The position numbers and the translations under genes were made by a program. The notes below the pieces were generated by a model. That model saw only the letters and a list, made by a program, of their open reading frames with translations, was not told where the DNA came from and searched no databases. A stretch of 57,214 nucleotides of DNA from Bacteroidales bacterium (lineage in GTDB: Bacteria; Bacteroidota; Bacteroidia; Bacteroidales; JAGOPY01). Shown here one piece after another: positions 8,274 through 15,673 of the stretch. The stretch covers positions 156,282-213,495 of the forward strand of contig JAGOPY010000007.1 in NCBI GenBank assembly GCA_017991835.1, given 5' to 3'. Each line of letters begins with the position of its first letter. Within the stretch, counting starts at the first letter, position 1.

Positions 8274-9725
8274 ATGAAACGATTCCTCCTTCTTCTCTTC
8301 ACCGTTCACTGCTCACTGTTCACCCTGCACGCCCAATACACTCCCGATCCCGACCCGCAGGCGATGGCAAAGCTCCAGGCCTGGCAGGACCTCAAGTTCG
8401 GCCTGCTGATGCACTGGGGACCGTATAGCCAGTGGGGCGTGGTGGAATCGTGGTCGATCTGCGCCGAAGATGAAGGATGGTGCCGGCGAAAATCGGATAA
8501 TTATACGGAGTATAAAAAAGATTACGAAGGGCTGAAAAATACGTTCAACCCGGTTCATTTCGACCCGGCGGCGTGGGCCAAAGCCGCCAGGCACGCGGGA
8601 ATGCGCTACGTGGTCTTTACGACGAAGCACCACGACGGCTTCTGCATGTTCGACACCAAACAGACCGATTACAAAGTGACCGACCCGGGATGCCCGTTCA
8701 GCGCCCATCCCAAGGCCAATATTGCTGCTGAGATCTTCAACGCTTTCCGGAATGAAGGGCTGTGGACCGGCGCCTACTTTTCGAAACCCGACTGGCACTG
8801 CCCCGATTACTGGTGGCCCAACTTCGCCACACCCGACCGGAATGTGAACTACGACATCAAAACGTACCCCGACAGATGGGAAAATTATGTGCAGTTCACC
8901 CACAACCAGATCATGGAACTAATGACGGACTACGGGCCGATGGATATTCTCTGGCTCGACGGCGGATGGGTGAGGACGCTCACCGATGCGGACATCTCAA
9001 AGTATATCAACGCGCCTGACTATAAGTTCATGCACATCCAGAGCCAGGATATCCGGATGGATGAACTGGTGCAAAAAGCCAGGGCAAGGCAGCCGGGATT
9101 GATCGTCGTTGACCGGGCGGTGCCGGGGAAGAACCAGAACTACCTGACCCCGGAGAACGAGGTGCCCGAGAAAACGCTCCCATACCCGTGGGAATCGTGC
9201 ATCATCTCCGGCGGAAGCTGGTCGTGGGTGCCCGACGCAAAATACAAAACACCGGCACAGGTGATCCACCTGCTGGCCGATATCGTGGCCAAGGGCGGCA
9301 ACCTGCTGCTGAATATCGCGCCGGGACCGGATGGCCGCTGGGATGCGGGCGCAATTGAAATGCTTCAGGGTGTGGGCGAGTGGATGGAGGTCAACAGCGA
9401 AGCAATTTACAATACCCAACCGCTGGCGCCTTACAAGGAGGGCAAGGTGTGCCTGACCCGGGGAAAGGATGGCGCAGTCAACCTGATCTACCTGGCAGGC
9501 GAAGGAGAAACCGGTCCCCCGGCGAAGATTTGGTTCTCCACGCTGGATATGCCTGCCGGCGCCACGGCACGGATGCTGGGAAACCATGAAAGTTTATCCT
9601 GGGAAAAAGTTGCGAACGGTGTGATCATCCATATCCCGGAAAGCCTCCAAAAGAAACCGCCGTGCTCTTCGGCCTGGGTGGTGAGATTTTCGAATTTATT
9701 GTTTTCTCACAGATTTCACGGATGA
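8274..9725 (+). CDS. Alpha-L-fucosidase, glycoside hydrolase family 29, secreted
   Basis: A 483-aa enzyme expected to release alpha-linked L-fucose from glycans. The chosen ATG gives a signal peptide (MKRFLLLLFTVHCSLF...HAQ); the frame is open further upstream only because it reads through the tandem repeat. GH29 landmarks are KFGLLMHWGPYSQWG near the N-terminus, TTKHHDGFCMF, the nucleophile Asp229 in LWLDGGW, and GGNLLLNIAPGPDG. There is no T9SS sorting domain, so it is probably periplasmic. The last residues (FSHRFHG) are encoded inside the hairpin that separates it from the convergent neighbour, so the C-terminus may have been extended by that repeat. Confidence 0.92.
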   Translation: MKRFLLLLFTVHCSLFTLHAQYTPDPDPQAMAKLQAWQDLKFGLLMHWGPYSQWGVVESWSICAEDEGWCRRKSDNYTEYKKDYEGLKNTFNPVHFDPAAWAKAARHAGMRYVVFTTKHHDGFCMFDTKQTDYKVTDPGCPFSAHPKANIAAEIFNAFRNEGLWTGAYFSKPDWHCPDYWWPNFATPDRNVNYDIKTYPDRWENYVQFTHNQIMELMTDYGPMDILWLDGGWVRTLTDADISKYINAPDYKFMHIQSQDIRMDELVQKARARQPGLIVVDRAVPGKNQNYLTPENEVPEKTLPYPWESCIISGGSWSWVPDAKYKTPAQVIHLLADIVAKGGNLLLNIAPGPDGRWDAGAIEMLQGVGEWMEVNSEAIYNTQPLAPYKEGKVCLTRGKDGAVNLIYLAGEGETGPPAKIWFSTLDMPAGATARMLGNHESLSWEKVANGVIIHIPESLQKKPPCSSAWVVRFSNLLFSHRFHG

Positions 9726-9776
9726 ACAGCACATATTGACACAGATCTGTGACTAATCTGTGTTATCTGTGAGAAA
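9703..9776. terminator. Long hairpin between convergent genes
   Basis: Perfect 12-bp arms, TTTCTCACAGAT (9703-9714) and ATCTGTGAGAAA (9765-9776), flank a second perfect palindrome CACAGATCTGTG (9740-9751). Both neighbouring coding sequences end inside it (stops at 9723-9725 and 9763-9765). It probably acts as a bidirectional terminator. Its short-word composition resembles the other hairpins of this genome. Confidence 0.7.
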
Positions 9777-11367
9777 TTCTATAAAGCTTAAAAAAGTATA
9801 ACCCGTTCCCGGAAATCAATCGCAAGGTCAGCAAGCCATCAGGTGTGTCTGGCAAATGGAGAACGAACTGATTATTTCCTTTCCTGCAATATTCTTCAGA
9901 GTGAAATAATCTCCTGCCCGCCATATCAAAAACTTCGACAAATACCATTTCTCCATCAATAACGTCTATTTTCACATTCACATCATCCCGGAACGGATTG
10001 GGGAAAACAGTGGCAATACCAGTAACAATATCAATGTCAGGGGCGGGGACAGAGACGGGGAGGTACTCATAGGCGCCGATATCAATCCGGTTGTTATAAA
10101 CCCTGGTTACTCCGGCCAGGTCGGTTTCCGGTAACAAGAATCCGGCTGTGTCGGCCGCACCGGCGTCGATCATTGGTGACGAAGGATTGAGGCTGTAAGG
10201 ATAATCGCCCTCGCCGGCAAAACCCGGGAGGGTGTCGAGGCACGATTCAAAGGCTCCGAAAAACGCCTCTCCTCCCCCGCTGCCGCCAAACATGCCGGGG
10301 CCGTCCTCCACATTGCAATAGAAAAAATCGGCCTGGGAATAGACCTCGAAAAGGTACCCCTGGGATCCGACTGCGGCGGTGTTTCCCCGGATGACCGTGT
10401 TGTAGAAATCGGGAGAGACGGAGTCTTTGCAGTAAAATCCTCCCCCGTATGTCGATGAATTATAAATAATTGTGTTGTTGATATAATAGGGACTGGCATT
10501 CAGGTTGGCGACGCCGCCACCGAAAAAAGCCGACTGGTTGTTCACGATCAGGTTGTTGCTGATCCGGTTGACGCACTGAGGGATGTGCAGGAAACCGAAC
10601 GCTCCGCCCAGGGCGCTGACATTTCCTTCAAAGATATTGTTGTAGACGTTGCAGTCGGTGAATCTCACCGCCAGCGCCCCTCCGACTCCCGTCGAGGAGT
10701 TGCCGCCGAAGACATTCCAGCGAATATCGGGCGAGGAGTTGTCGGAACAGACCGCTCCGCCATAGCCCCAGGGCGCCGAGGCCGGCCCGCAGCGGTTGCC
10801 GGTAAAGGTGCAGTGCTGAATTGAAACGTCGGACGAATCCAGGTAAACCGCACCTCCGTTGTAGGTTGAAAAATTGTTTTCAAAAACGCACCCGTGAAAA
10901 CTCACTTTGTCCCAGGCTTTGATATAAAAAGCCCCTCCATGGCCTGTGGCCGGATCAGCGCTTACCTTCTTGGCATAACTGAAACGACAATGGTAAAATT
11001 CGGATACGCCATTGCTCAGGCGGTTATGATCGAAGCGAATGCCGCCCCATCCTCCTCCCGGGATTGTGTCGTTCGAAAATCCTGTTGTGTCGTTGGGGGT
11101 GAAAACGATCATGGATCCGGGTTCACCAATGGCCTCGACCGCCCCGTTGACGGCAAAGTGGAAATCGCCCTGGAATTTGATCACAGTGCCCGGCGCAATC
11201 ATCAGCGCCTCTCCATCGGGAACGCTGATATCGCCCATAACCATTACCGTATCGGCATTCCACAGGCCGGAAACCTCTCCCTGCACGGTGATATGATCGG
11301 CCCGCATCATCCCGGGGACAAACAGGATCAATAAAAGGATCAGGATCTTAATATCTTTTAAAATCAT
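9763..11367 (-). CDS. Secreted right-handed beta-helix protein with T9SS sorting domain
   Basis: A 534-aa secreted protein. The signal peptide (ILILLLILFVPGMMRA) is followed by a region rich in N-N-x-I and GGA-V repeats (e.g. GGAVYLDSSDVSIQHCTFTG), typical of parallel beta-helix domains of the polysaccharide-binding or lyase type. The last ~80 residues are a T9SS type A sorting domain (VFPNPFRDDVNVKI...VEVFDMAGRRLF). It is likely exported across the outer membrane and attached to the surface. No catalytic residues could be assigned. It is convergent with the fucosidase. Confidence 0.8.
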   Translation of the reverse strand: MILKDIKILILLLILFVPGMMRADHITVQGEVSGLWNADTVMVMGDISVPDGEALMIAPGTVIKFQGDFHFAVNGAVEAIGEPGSMIVFTPNDTTGFSNDTIPGGGWGGIRFDHNRLSNGVSEFYHCRFSYAKKVSADPATGHGGAFYIKAWDKVSFHGCVFENNFSTYNGGAVYLDSSDVSIQHCTFTGNRCGPASAPWGYGGAVCSDNSSPDIRWNVFGGNSSTGVGGALAVRFTDCNVYNNIFEGNVSALGGAFGFLHIPQCVNRISNNLIVNNQSAFFGGGVANLNASPYYINNTIIYNSSTYGGGFYCKDSVSPDFYNTVIRGNTAAVGSQGYLFEVYSQADFFYCNVEDGPGMFGGSGGGEAFFGAFESCLDTLPGFAGEGDYPYSLNPSSPMIDAGAADTAGFLLPETDLAGVTRVYNNRIDIGAYEYLPVSVPAPDIDIVTGIATVFPNPFRDDVNVKIDVIDGEMVFVEVFDMAGRRLFHSEEYCRKGNNQFVLHLPDTPDGLLTLRLISGNGLYFFKLYRISHR

Positions 11368-11439
11368 ATTTATATGGTTTTGACAATAATGAAGCCGAAC
11401 GGCAAAGTTAGAAATAATGGCTTGCTGCTCAATTTGATA

Positions 11440-12567
11440 TTATGTAATGAACTCCAGATAGTTATCCTTGTTTATAATCTCAAAAGTCGCTTCAGGATAG
11501 GATTCAAGCCACAAAGAAGGAACTTTGGTTCTGGCATTCGACCATTTTATCTCAAAACCAAAAAGCTTTCCTTCTCTTTCTTCAATAAAATCAACCTCCT
11601 TCCCGGTCCAGGATCTCCAGAAATAATTATTAGCATATAACGGCAAATAGGTCTGTTTCTTAATCCGTTCCATAACGATGAAATTTTCCCATAACTGCCC
11701 AAGGTCATTCCTGGTTTCAGGCGGGTTGAAATTGGCTATAATAGCATTGCGTATGCCCGTATCATAGAAATAGAATTTTGGCTTTTTCGAAATTTCTTTT
11801 CTCAGGTTTCCGCTATAGCCCCTGACGGTGTGGAGAATAAATGACTTCTCCAATAATTCTATATACTTTTTAACGGTTTTATTATCTATTCCCAACTTAA
11901 CAGATAGCTCATTCACTGAAACTTCACTGCCGATCTGAAAGGCCAGCATACGCAGTAAATCGATCAGAAACTGCGGATTCCTGATTCTCTCAAAAGCCAG
12001 GATATCCTTAAAAAGATAGGACCCTGTGATTTCATTGAGGACTTTTCTTTTTTCCTCCAGAGAATCCCGGGTAATAACTTCAGGATATCCTCCGTAAACA
12101 AGAAAATCATTTATTTTCTGACCAAGTTCAAATTTATTGAAATGATTCAATAGTTCCATCTGGGCAACCGGGTAAAGCAATAATGTTGTTTTTCTCCCGG
12201 TAAGCGGTTCTCCGGTTTGCCCGGCCAGTTCAAAGGATGACGATCCGGTGGCAATAACATGAAGCCCTGGAATATTATCTACCATTAATTTCATTGCAGC
12301 GCCTATATTAGGAATCTTCTGCGCTTCATCTATTGCCAGAAGGTCATAACCTTCACAAAATGATTTTATTTCGCTGAGCGATTGGGTGACAAATGGTTTA
12401 TGAATCAACAGGTCATCGCCAGTTATGAATTTGTACCTCAAAGGACTTTTTTTTAGATAATCCTTCATCAGTGTTGTTTTCCCGACCTGTCTGGGCCCAA
12501 GTATAAGCAATACTTTGTTAGGCTGGATGATGCTTCCGAGATCCTGAAATTTTCGAACTATCTTCAT
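11440..12567 (-). CDS. AAA ATPase with DUF4143 domain
   Basis: A 375-aa protein. The N-terminal ATPase has Walker A (LGPRQVGKTTL, about residues 24-34), Walker B (LLAIDEAQKIP), and sensor-like VIATGSSSFEL. The C-terminal DUF4143 part contains a winged-helix-like segment (VSVNELSVKLGIDNKTVKKYIELLEKS) and an REase-like FGFEIKWS strand. The family is widespread and its function is not known. A -7 box on the minus strand (TATATTTG, 12588-12581) puts the transcript start only a few bases before the ATG. A paralogue is at 41587-42717. Confidence 0.85.
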   Translation of the reverse strand: MKIVRKFQDLGSIIQPNKVLLILGPRQVGKTTLMKDYLKKSPLRYKFITGDDLLIHKPFVTQSLSEIKSFCEGYDLLAIDEAQKIPNIGAAMKLMVDNIPGLHVIATGSSSFELAGQTGEPLTGRKTTLLLYPVAQMELLNHFNKFELGQKINDFLVYGGYPEVITRDSLEEKRKVLNEITGSYLFKDILAFERIRNPQFLIDLLRMLAFQIGSEVSVNELSVKLGIDNKTVKKYIELLEKSFILHTVRGYSGNLRKEISKKPKFYFYDTGIRNAIIANFNPPETRNDLGQLWENFIVMERIKKQTYLPLYANNYFWRSWTGKEVDFIEEREGKLFGFEIKWSNARTKVPSLWLESYPEATFEIINKDNYLEFIT

Positions 12568-12620
12568 CTTGAATTTTCTTCAAATATAGAATTATTTTCG
12601 ACATATTCCCAATATTACTG

Positions 12621-12651
12621 ATATTATTTGGATTATTAGTCCAAATAATAT
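12621..12651. promoter_or_regulatory. Perfect 12-bp inverted repeat upstream of the DUF4143 ATPase
   Basis: Arms ATATTATTTGGA (12621-12632) and TCCAAATAATAT (12640-12651) are perfect and separated by 7 nt. The palindrome lies about 33 nt upstream of the minus-strand -7 box (12588-12581) of the ATPase gene, a position suited to an operator or upstream activator site. Confidence 0.5.
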
Positions 12652-12704
12652 AAACTTATAGCATTCTTATTTACTTAGCGGAGTAAAGCAATTTCGCCTG
12701 GCAC

Positions 12705-12735
12705 TTTGAACTTTGAACTATTTTAAGTATTTTTG
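12705..12735 (+). promoter_or_regulatory. Bacteroidota-type promoter of tRNA-Thr
   Basis: TTTG (12705-12708) and TATTTTTG (12728-12735, an exact match to TAnnTTTG) are separated by 19 nt. This is the -33/-7 arrangement of Bacteroidota sigma-ABfr promoters. Transcription would begin about 8 nt before the tRNA. Confidence 0.75.
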
Positions 12736-12749
12736 CCGGCGATTTTTCC

Positions 12750-12822
12750 GCCTCTTTAGCTCAGTTGGTAGAGCAGCTCACTCGTAATGAGCAGGTCGGG
12801 GGTTCGAGTCCCCTGAGAGGCT
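12750..12822 (+). tRNA. tRNA-Thr (anticodon CGT)
   Basis: The cloverleaf is complete: 7-bp acceptor stem GCCTCTT/GAGAGGC (one G-U), D-arm with AGCTCAGTTGGTAGAGC, anticodon stem GCTCA/TGAGC around the loop CTCGTAA (anticodon CGT, reads ACG), and T-arm GGGGGTTCGAGTCCCC. No CCA is encoded. Confidence 0.95.
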
Positions 12823-12823
12823 C

Positions 12824-12910
12824 ACTGCCATTTTTCATTTTGCATTTTGCATTGTGCATTTTTCATTTCATTTTACATTTGTCGTTTTATATTGCATTTA
12901 TCATTTATAA
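12824..12910. repeat. Degenerate short-word repeat (CATTTTG / CATTTAT)
   Basis: Directly after tRNA-Thr there are about ten imperfect 7- to 8-base words of the form CATTTTG, CATTTTT and CATTTAT. No reading frame or promoter is visible here. It belongs to the same class of short-word arrays seen at several intergenic sites in this window. Confidence 0.7.
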
Positions 12911-12946
12911 TTGATGCATTTCATAGTGTAAATAGTTAATTAATAT

Positions 12947-13360
12947 ATGAAAAATTTCCTTTTCAATTCCGGCAACCATAAAGCGATGGCCAGCTTTGCG
13001 CTGCTGGTGCTGAGGGCCTCGTTCGGCCTGATGATGATCGTGCACGGATGGGACAAACTGGCCCACTACAACAGCTACGCATCCGGTTTTCCCGATCCTT
13101 TGCATATCGGCAATGAATTCTCTTTCTGGCTGGTCGTCTTCGCCGAGTTTTTCTGCGCCATCCTGATCGTACTGGGATTAATGACCCGCTTTGCCGCCAT
13201 TCCGCTGATCATCGCCATGGCCGTCGTTGCGTTCGTCATCAATATAAAAGAGCCTTTCGCAGATAGAGAGTTATCCATGTTATACCTTTCGGCCTACCTT
13301 GCCATCCTGATCTTCGGGGCCGGAAGCTATTCGCTTGACAAAGCCATCAGCGGGAAGTAG
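12947..13360 (+). CDS. DoxX family membrane protein
   Basis: A 137-aa inner-membrane protein with four hydrophobic segments. The DoxX-type N-terminal helix (LLVLRASFGLMMIVHGWDKLAH) carries the family GW-K motif. The second and third helices hold acidic and aromatic residues (VFAEFFCAILIVLGLMTR). Proteins of this family are often linked to thiol or redox stress functions, but the role here cannot be read from context. It stands alone between repeat arrays. Confidence 0.85.
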   Translation: MKNFLFNSGNHKAMASFALLVLRASFGLMMIVHGWDKLAHYNSYASGFPDPLHIGNEFSFWLVVFAEFFCAILIVLGLMTRFAAIPLIIAMAVVAFVINIKEPFADRELSMLYLSAYLAILIFGAGSYSLDKAISGK

Positions 13361-13366
13361 GGTTGA

Positions 13367-13508
13367 TGGTCATGGATGGTCATTGGTAGTCATTTATAGT
13401 CATTGATTGTCATTTATTGTCATTTATAGTCATTTATAGTCATTGATTGTCATTTATAGTCATTTATAGTCATTTATAGTCATTGATTGTCATGGATTGT
13501 CATGGATG
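13367..13508. repeat. 10-bp tandem repeat array, left arm
   Basis: About 14 copies of a 10-bp unit, mainly TCATTTATAG and TCATTGATTG, begin a few bases after the DoxX stop. The same unit occurs in the opposite orientation at 14021-14070, on the far side of the four-helix-bundle gene. Confidence 0.9.
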
Positions 13509-13537
13509 GAAGAATTTGAAAGTTAGTTACAATATGG

Positions 13538-13900
13538 TTATGGCTGTTTTGAATTTCCAATCGACCTTATATAATTGTTAAGCTTAACTCCAAGTTTTGT
13601 ATACTTTTCATCAAGCTCTTCATAATCACTAATTTCAATTAAATCGCGATCAAAGGCTTTCCTTAACCATGTTTTAGTTTCATACAAAGATCCCCTTGCA
13701 TAATATAGAAAAATCTTTGCATCCTTATAATAATATCTTCCAAATCCTTCACTAATATTAGCCGATACTGAATCAGCCGATCGTACGAATTGTTTACCAA
13801 TTGTGTCCTTTGCAAAGAATGACCAATTATCAACTAATTTCCATACCTTTCCGGATAGTTCCATTGAAATGATGTATACCTCTAATTTTGTCAGCTCCAT
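13538..13900 (-). CDS. Four-helix-bundle protein (23S rRNA IVS / Avd-like family)
   Basis: A 120-aa protein predicted all-helical. The family signature is seen in KLEVYIISMELSGKVWKLV, the central QFVRSADSVSANISEGFGR, and the later ARGSLYETKTWLRKA segment. Homologues are encoded within 23S rRNA intervening sequences, and related proteins assist diversity-generating retroelements. Here it is neither in rRNA nor next to a reverse transcriptase. It lies between two oppositely oriented 10-bp repeat arrays, resembling the stem-flanked layout of an IVS. Function unknown. Confidence 0.85.
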   Translation of the reverse strand: MELTKLEVYIISMELSGKVWKLVDNWSFFAKDTIGKQFVRSADSVSANISEGFGRYYYKDAKIFLYYARGSLYETKTWLRKAFDRDLIEISDYEELDEKYTKLGVKLNNYIRSIGNSKQP

Positions 13901-14020
13901 AGAATAAGTATTAAAATATCCAATTATTTATCCGGAATCTTATATGAAAATACCCGGTCAAATTCAAATAAATTTTCTCCACATAGCTATCTGTCTGATT
14001 ATCTTTATTCTATAAATATT

Positions 14021-14070
14021 CTACCAATGACTATAAATGACTATCAATGACCACCAATGACTACCAATGA
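14021..14070. repeat. 10-bp tandem repeat array, right arm (inverted)
   Basis: Five copies of a 10-bp unit (CTACCAATGA, CTATAAATGA, CTATCAATGA, CCACCAATGA, CTACCAATGA). These are the reverse complement of units in the 13367-13508 array, so the two arrays can pair around the gene at 13538-13900. Confidence 0.9.
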
Positions 14071-14080
14071 TAAAAGTTAC

Positions 14081-14088
14081 TACCTTTG
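14081..14088 (+). promoter_or_regulatory. -7 box of the RibD-C gene
   Basis: TACCTTTG matches the TAnnTTTG consensus and lies 18 nt before the ATG at 14107. This argues for that ATG and against a TTG in the same frame at 14086, which overlaps the box. No clear -33 TTG was found because the position falls in the tandem repeat. Confidence 0.5.
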
Positions 14089-14106
14089 AAATCCAATTCT
14101 TACAAT

Positions 14107-14781
14107 ATGTATCCGAAAGTCATCACCCACAATGCGATAAGCCTCGACGGTTCGATCTCCGGATTCGCCATCGACCTGGAAAAGTATTATGCCGTTGCCG
14201 GAAGTCTGAACCCCGACGCCATGCTGGTTGGCTCGTCCACCGCCAAATCAGGAATAGAGATGTATTCAGACGGTATCCCGGATGAGAGCCCTTCTGATTT
14301 TGTCAAACCGAAAGTAGCCTCTGAAGATAAACGGCCGTTCTGGGTCATCCCCGACAGCCACGGCCTGTTGCAAGGCAGGCTTCACGTATTCAGGCGGTTT
14401 GAATATTGTAAGGATGTTATTATACTCCTTTCGGAGAAAAGTCCCGAATCGTATGTCAAATACCTTATGGAGCGGAATTATGACGTGATCATTTCGGGCC
14501 ATGAGGAGATTGACCTGAAAAAGTCGATGGAGATCCTGGCCGATAAATACGACTGTAAAGTGGTGATGACCGACAGCGGCGGCAACCTGAACAAGGTTCT
14601 GCTGGAGGCCGGCCTGGTCGATGAGATCAGCCTGATCATCAACCCGGTCCTGGTTGATCAGCGTCATTTGAAACTCTACCGCGGATTGGTCCTTCCACAA
14701 AAATCCATTCAATTGAAACTCATCCGCTCAGAAATTATCGGAGACCAATTGATGGTTCTTTATAAGGTGATTGGTCATTGA
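14107..14781 (+). CDS. RibD C-terminal domain (dihydrofolate-reductase-like) protein
   Basis: A 224-aa stand-alone RibD-C fold protein. The N-terminus (PKVITHNAISLDGSISGF) matches the strand-loop typical of the family. DAMLVGSSTAKSGIEMYSD and the glycine-containing VVMTDSGGNLNKVLLEAGLVDEISLIINPVLV block form the NADPH-binding and C-terminal parts. Such proteins reduce pteridine- or pyrimidine-type substrates, but the true substrate is unknown. Its last 7 nt overlap the convergent esterase gene. Confidence 0.82.
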   Translation: MYPKVITHNAISLDGSISGFAIDLEKYYAVAGSLNPDAMLVGSSTAKSGIEMYSDGIPDESPSDFVKPKVASEDKRPFWVIPDSHGLLQGRLHVFRRFEYCKDVIILLSEKSPESYVKYLMERNYDVIISGHEEIDLKKSMEILADKYDCKVVMTDSGGNLNKVLLEAGLVDEISLIINPVLVDQRHLKLYRGLVLPQKSIQLKLIRSEIIGDQLMVLYKVIGH

Positions 14782-15509
14782 CATTGTTCCAGCATCCAGT
14801 CCCACAGTTCGGGATTGTTGTAGGTTTCGGTCCAGGAGTCGTGGTTTGCTTCGGGATACAGGGTGAATTTCACCGGGCTGCCCATCGCTTTCAAAGCATT
14901 GACGATATTCTCGGCTTCCGAAAACGGGACGATATCATCTTTTGCCCCGTGAAATACCCAAACGGGAAGATCCCTGATCTTCTCTGCCTGGCTCACGTCG
15001 GCCCTTCCGCAAACCGGCACAATGGCTGCAAACCGTTTGGGAAAAGCCATCGCAAGGTCCCAGGTGCCGGCGCCGCCCATGCTTAGTCCCGTCACAAAAA
15101 GGCATTTTTCATCCACATTATATTCTTCTGCCAGGTGATTCAGCAGCATGTCGAGCACATCCACCGACCACCGCTGCTCTTCAGGACACTGGGGCGAAAC
15201 AACGATGAACGGAAACGATTTTCCTTCCTCTATCATCATGGGAGGGCCGTTCTTTTTTACCAGCTCGATAAAATCGCCCCTTTCGCCTGCGCCATGGAGA
15301 AAAAGAACAAGAGGCCACTGCTTCGGATCCTTTTTAACATATCCTTCAGGCAGATAAAGAAGAAAAGTGGATTCAAGGAATTTTCCTTTCTTAACTTCGG
15401 TTTTTACATATTTGGCGTTTTGCTGCGACATGGCGGGGTTAATGAATAGTGAACAGTGAACGGTGAACAGTGTAAAGACCAGGGTAAATTTCATAATAAG
15501 AAGTTTCAT
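14775..15509 (-). CDS. Secreted alpha/beta-hydrolase (esterase/peptidase S9-like)
   Basis: A 244-aa enzyme from the ATG at 15509. The frame is open upstream, but this start gives a proper signal peptide (MKLLIMKFTLVFTLFTVHCS), and ATG at 15494 is an alternative. The fold is shown by VLFLHGAGERG (oxyanion loop), the nucleophile elbow GLSMGGAG, the acidic loop GAKDDIVP and the catalytic His in EANHDSW. It resembles the PHB-depolymerase/dienelactone-hydrolase-type esterases. The signal peptide is encoded by heptamer-like repeats shared with other genes here. Confidence 0.83.
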   Translation of the reverse strand: MKLLIMKFTLVFTLFTVHCSLFINPAMSQQNAKYVKTEVKKGKFLESTFLLYLPEGYVKKDPKQWPLVLFLHGAGERGDFIELVKKNGPPMMIEEGKSFPFIVVSPQCPEEQRWSVDVLDMLLNHLAEEYNVDEKCLFVTGLSMGGAGTWDLAMAFPKRFAAIVPVCGRADVSQAEKIRDLPVWVFHGAKDDIVPFSEAENIVNALKAMGSPVKFTLYPEANHDSWTETYNNPELWDWMLEQCQ

Positions 15510-15673
15510 GGCTTTTTTTTCAAAATTCGGAATAATAGCCGGATCAATTACAGTTGAAATAAAATCCTGAATCATTCTAAATAAGGATGCTGATAATGTT
15601 TTGATTATGGAAAAAGTATATTTGTTTTATCAAATCGAATGCATCATCAATAACAACTCAAATCCATTCTACA

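Noticed and set aside
8060..8302. Minus-strand frame WEFGNETI... repeated
   Set aside because: It is the reverse reading of the 24-bp tandem repeat, open only because the period is a multiple of 3.
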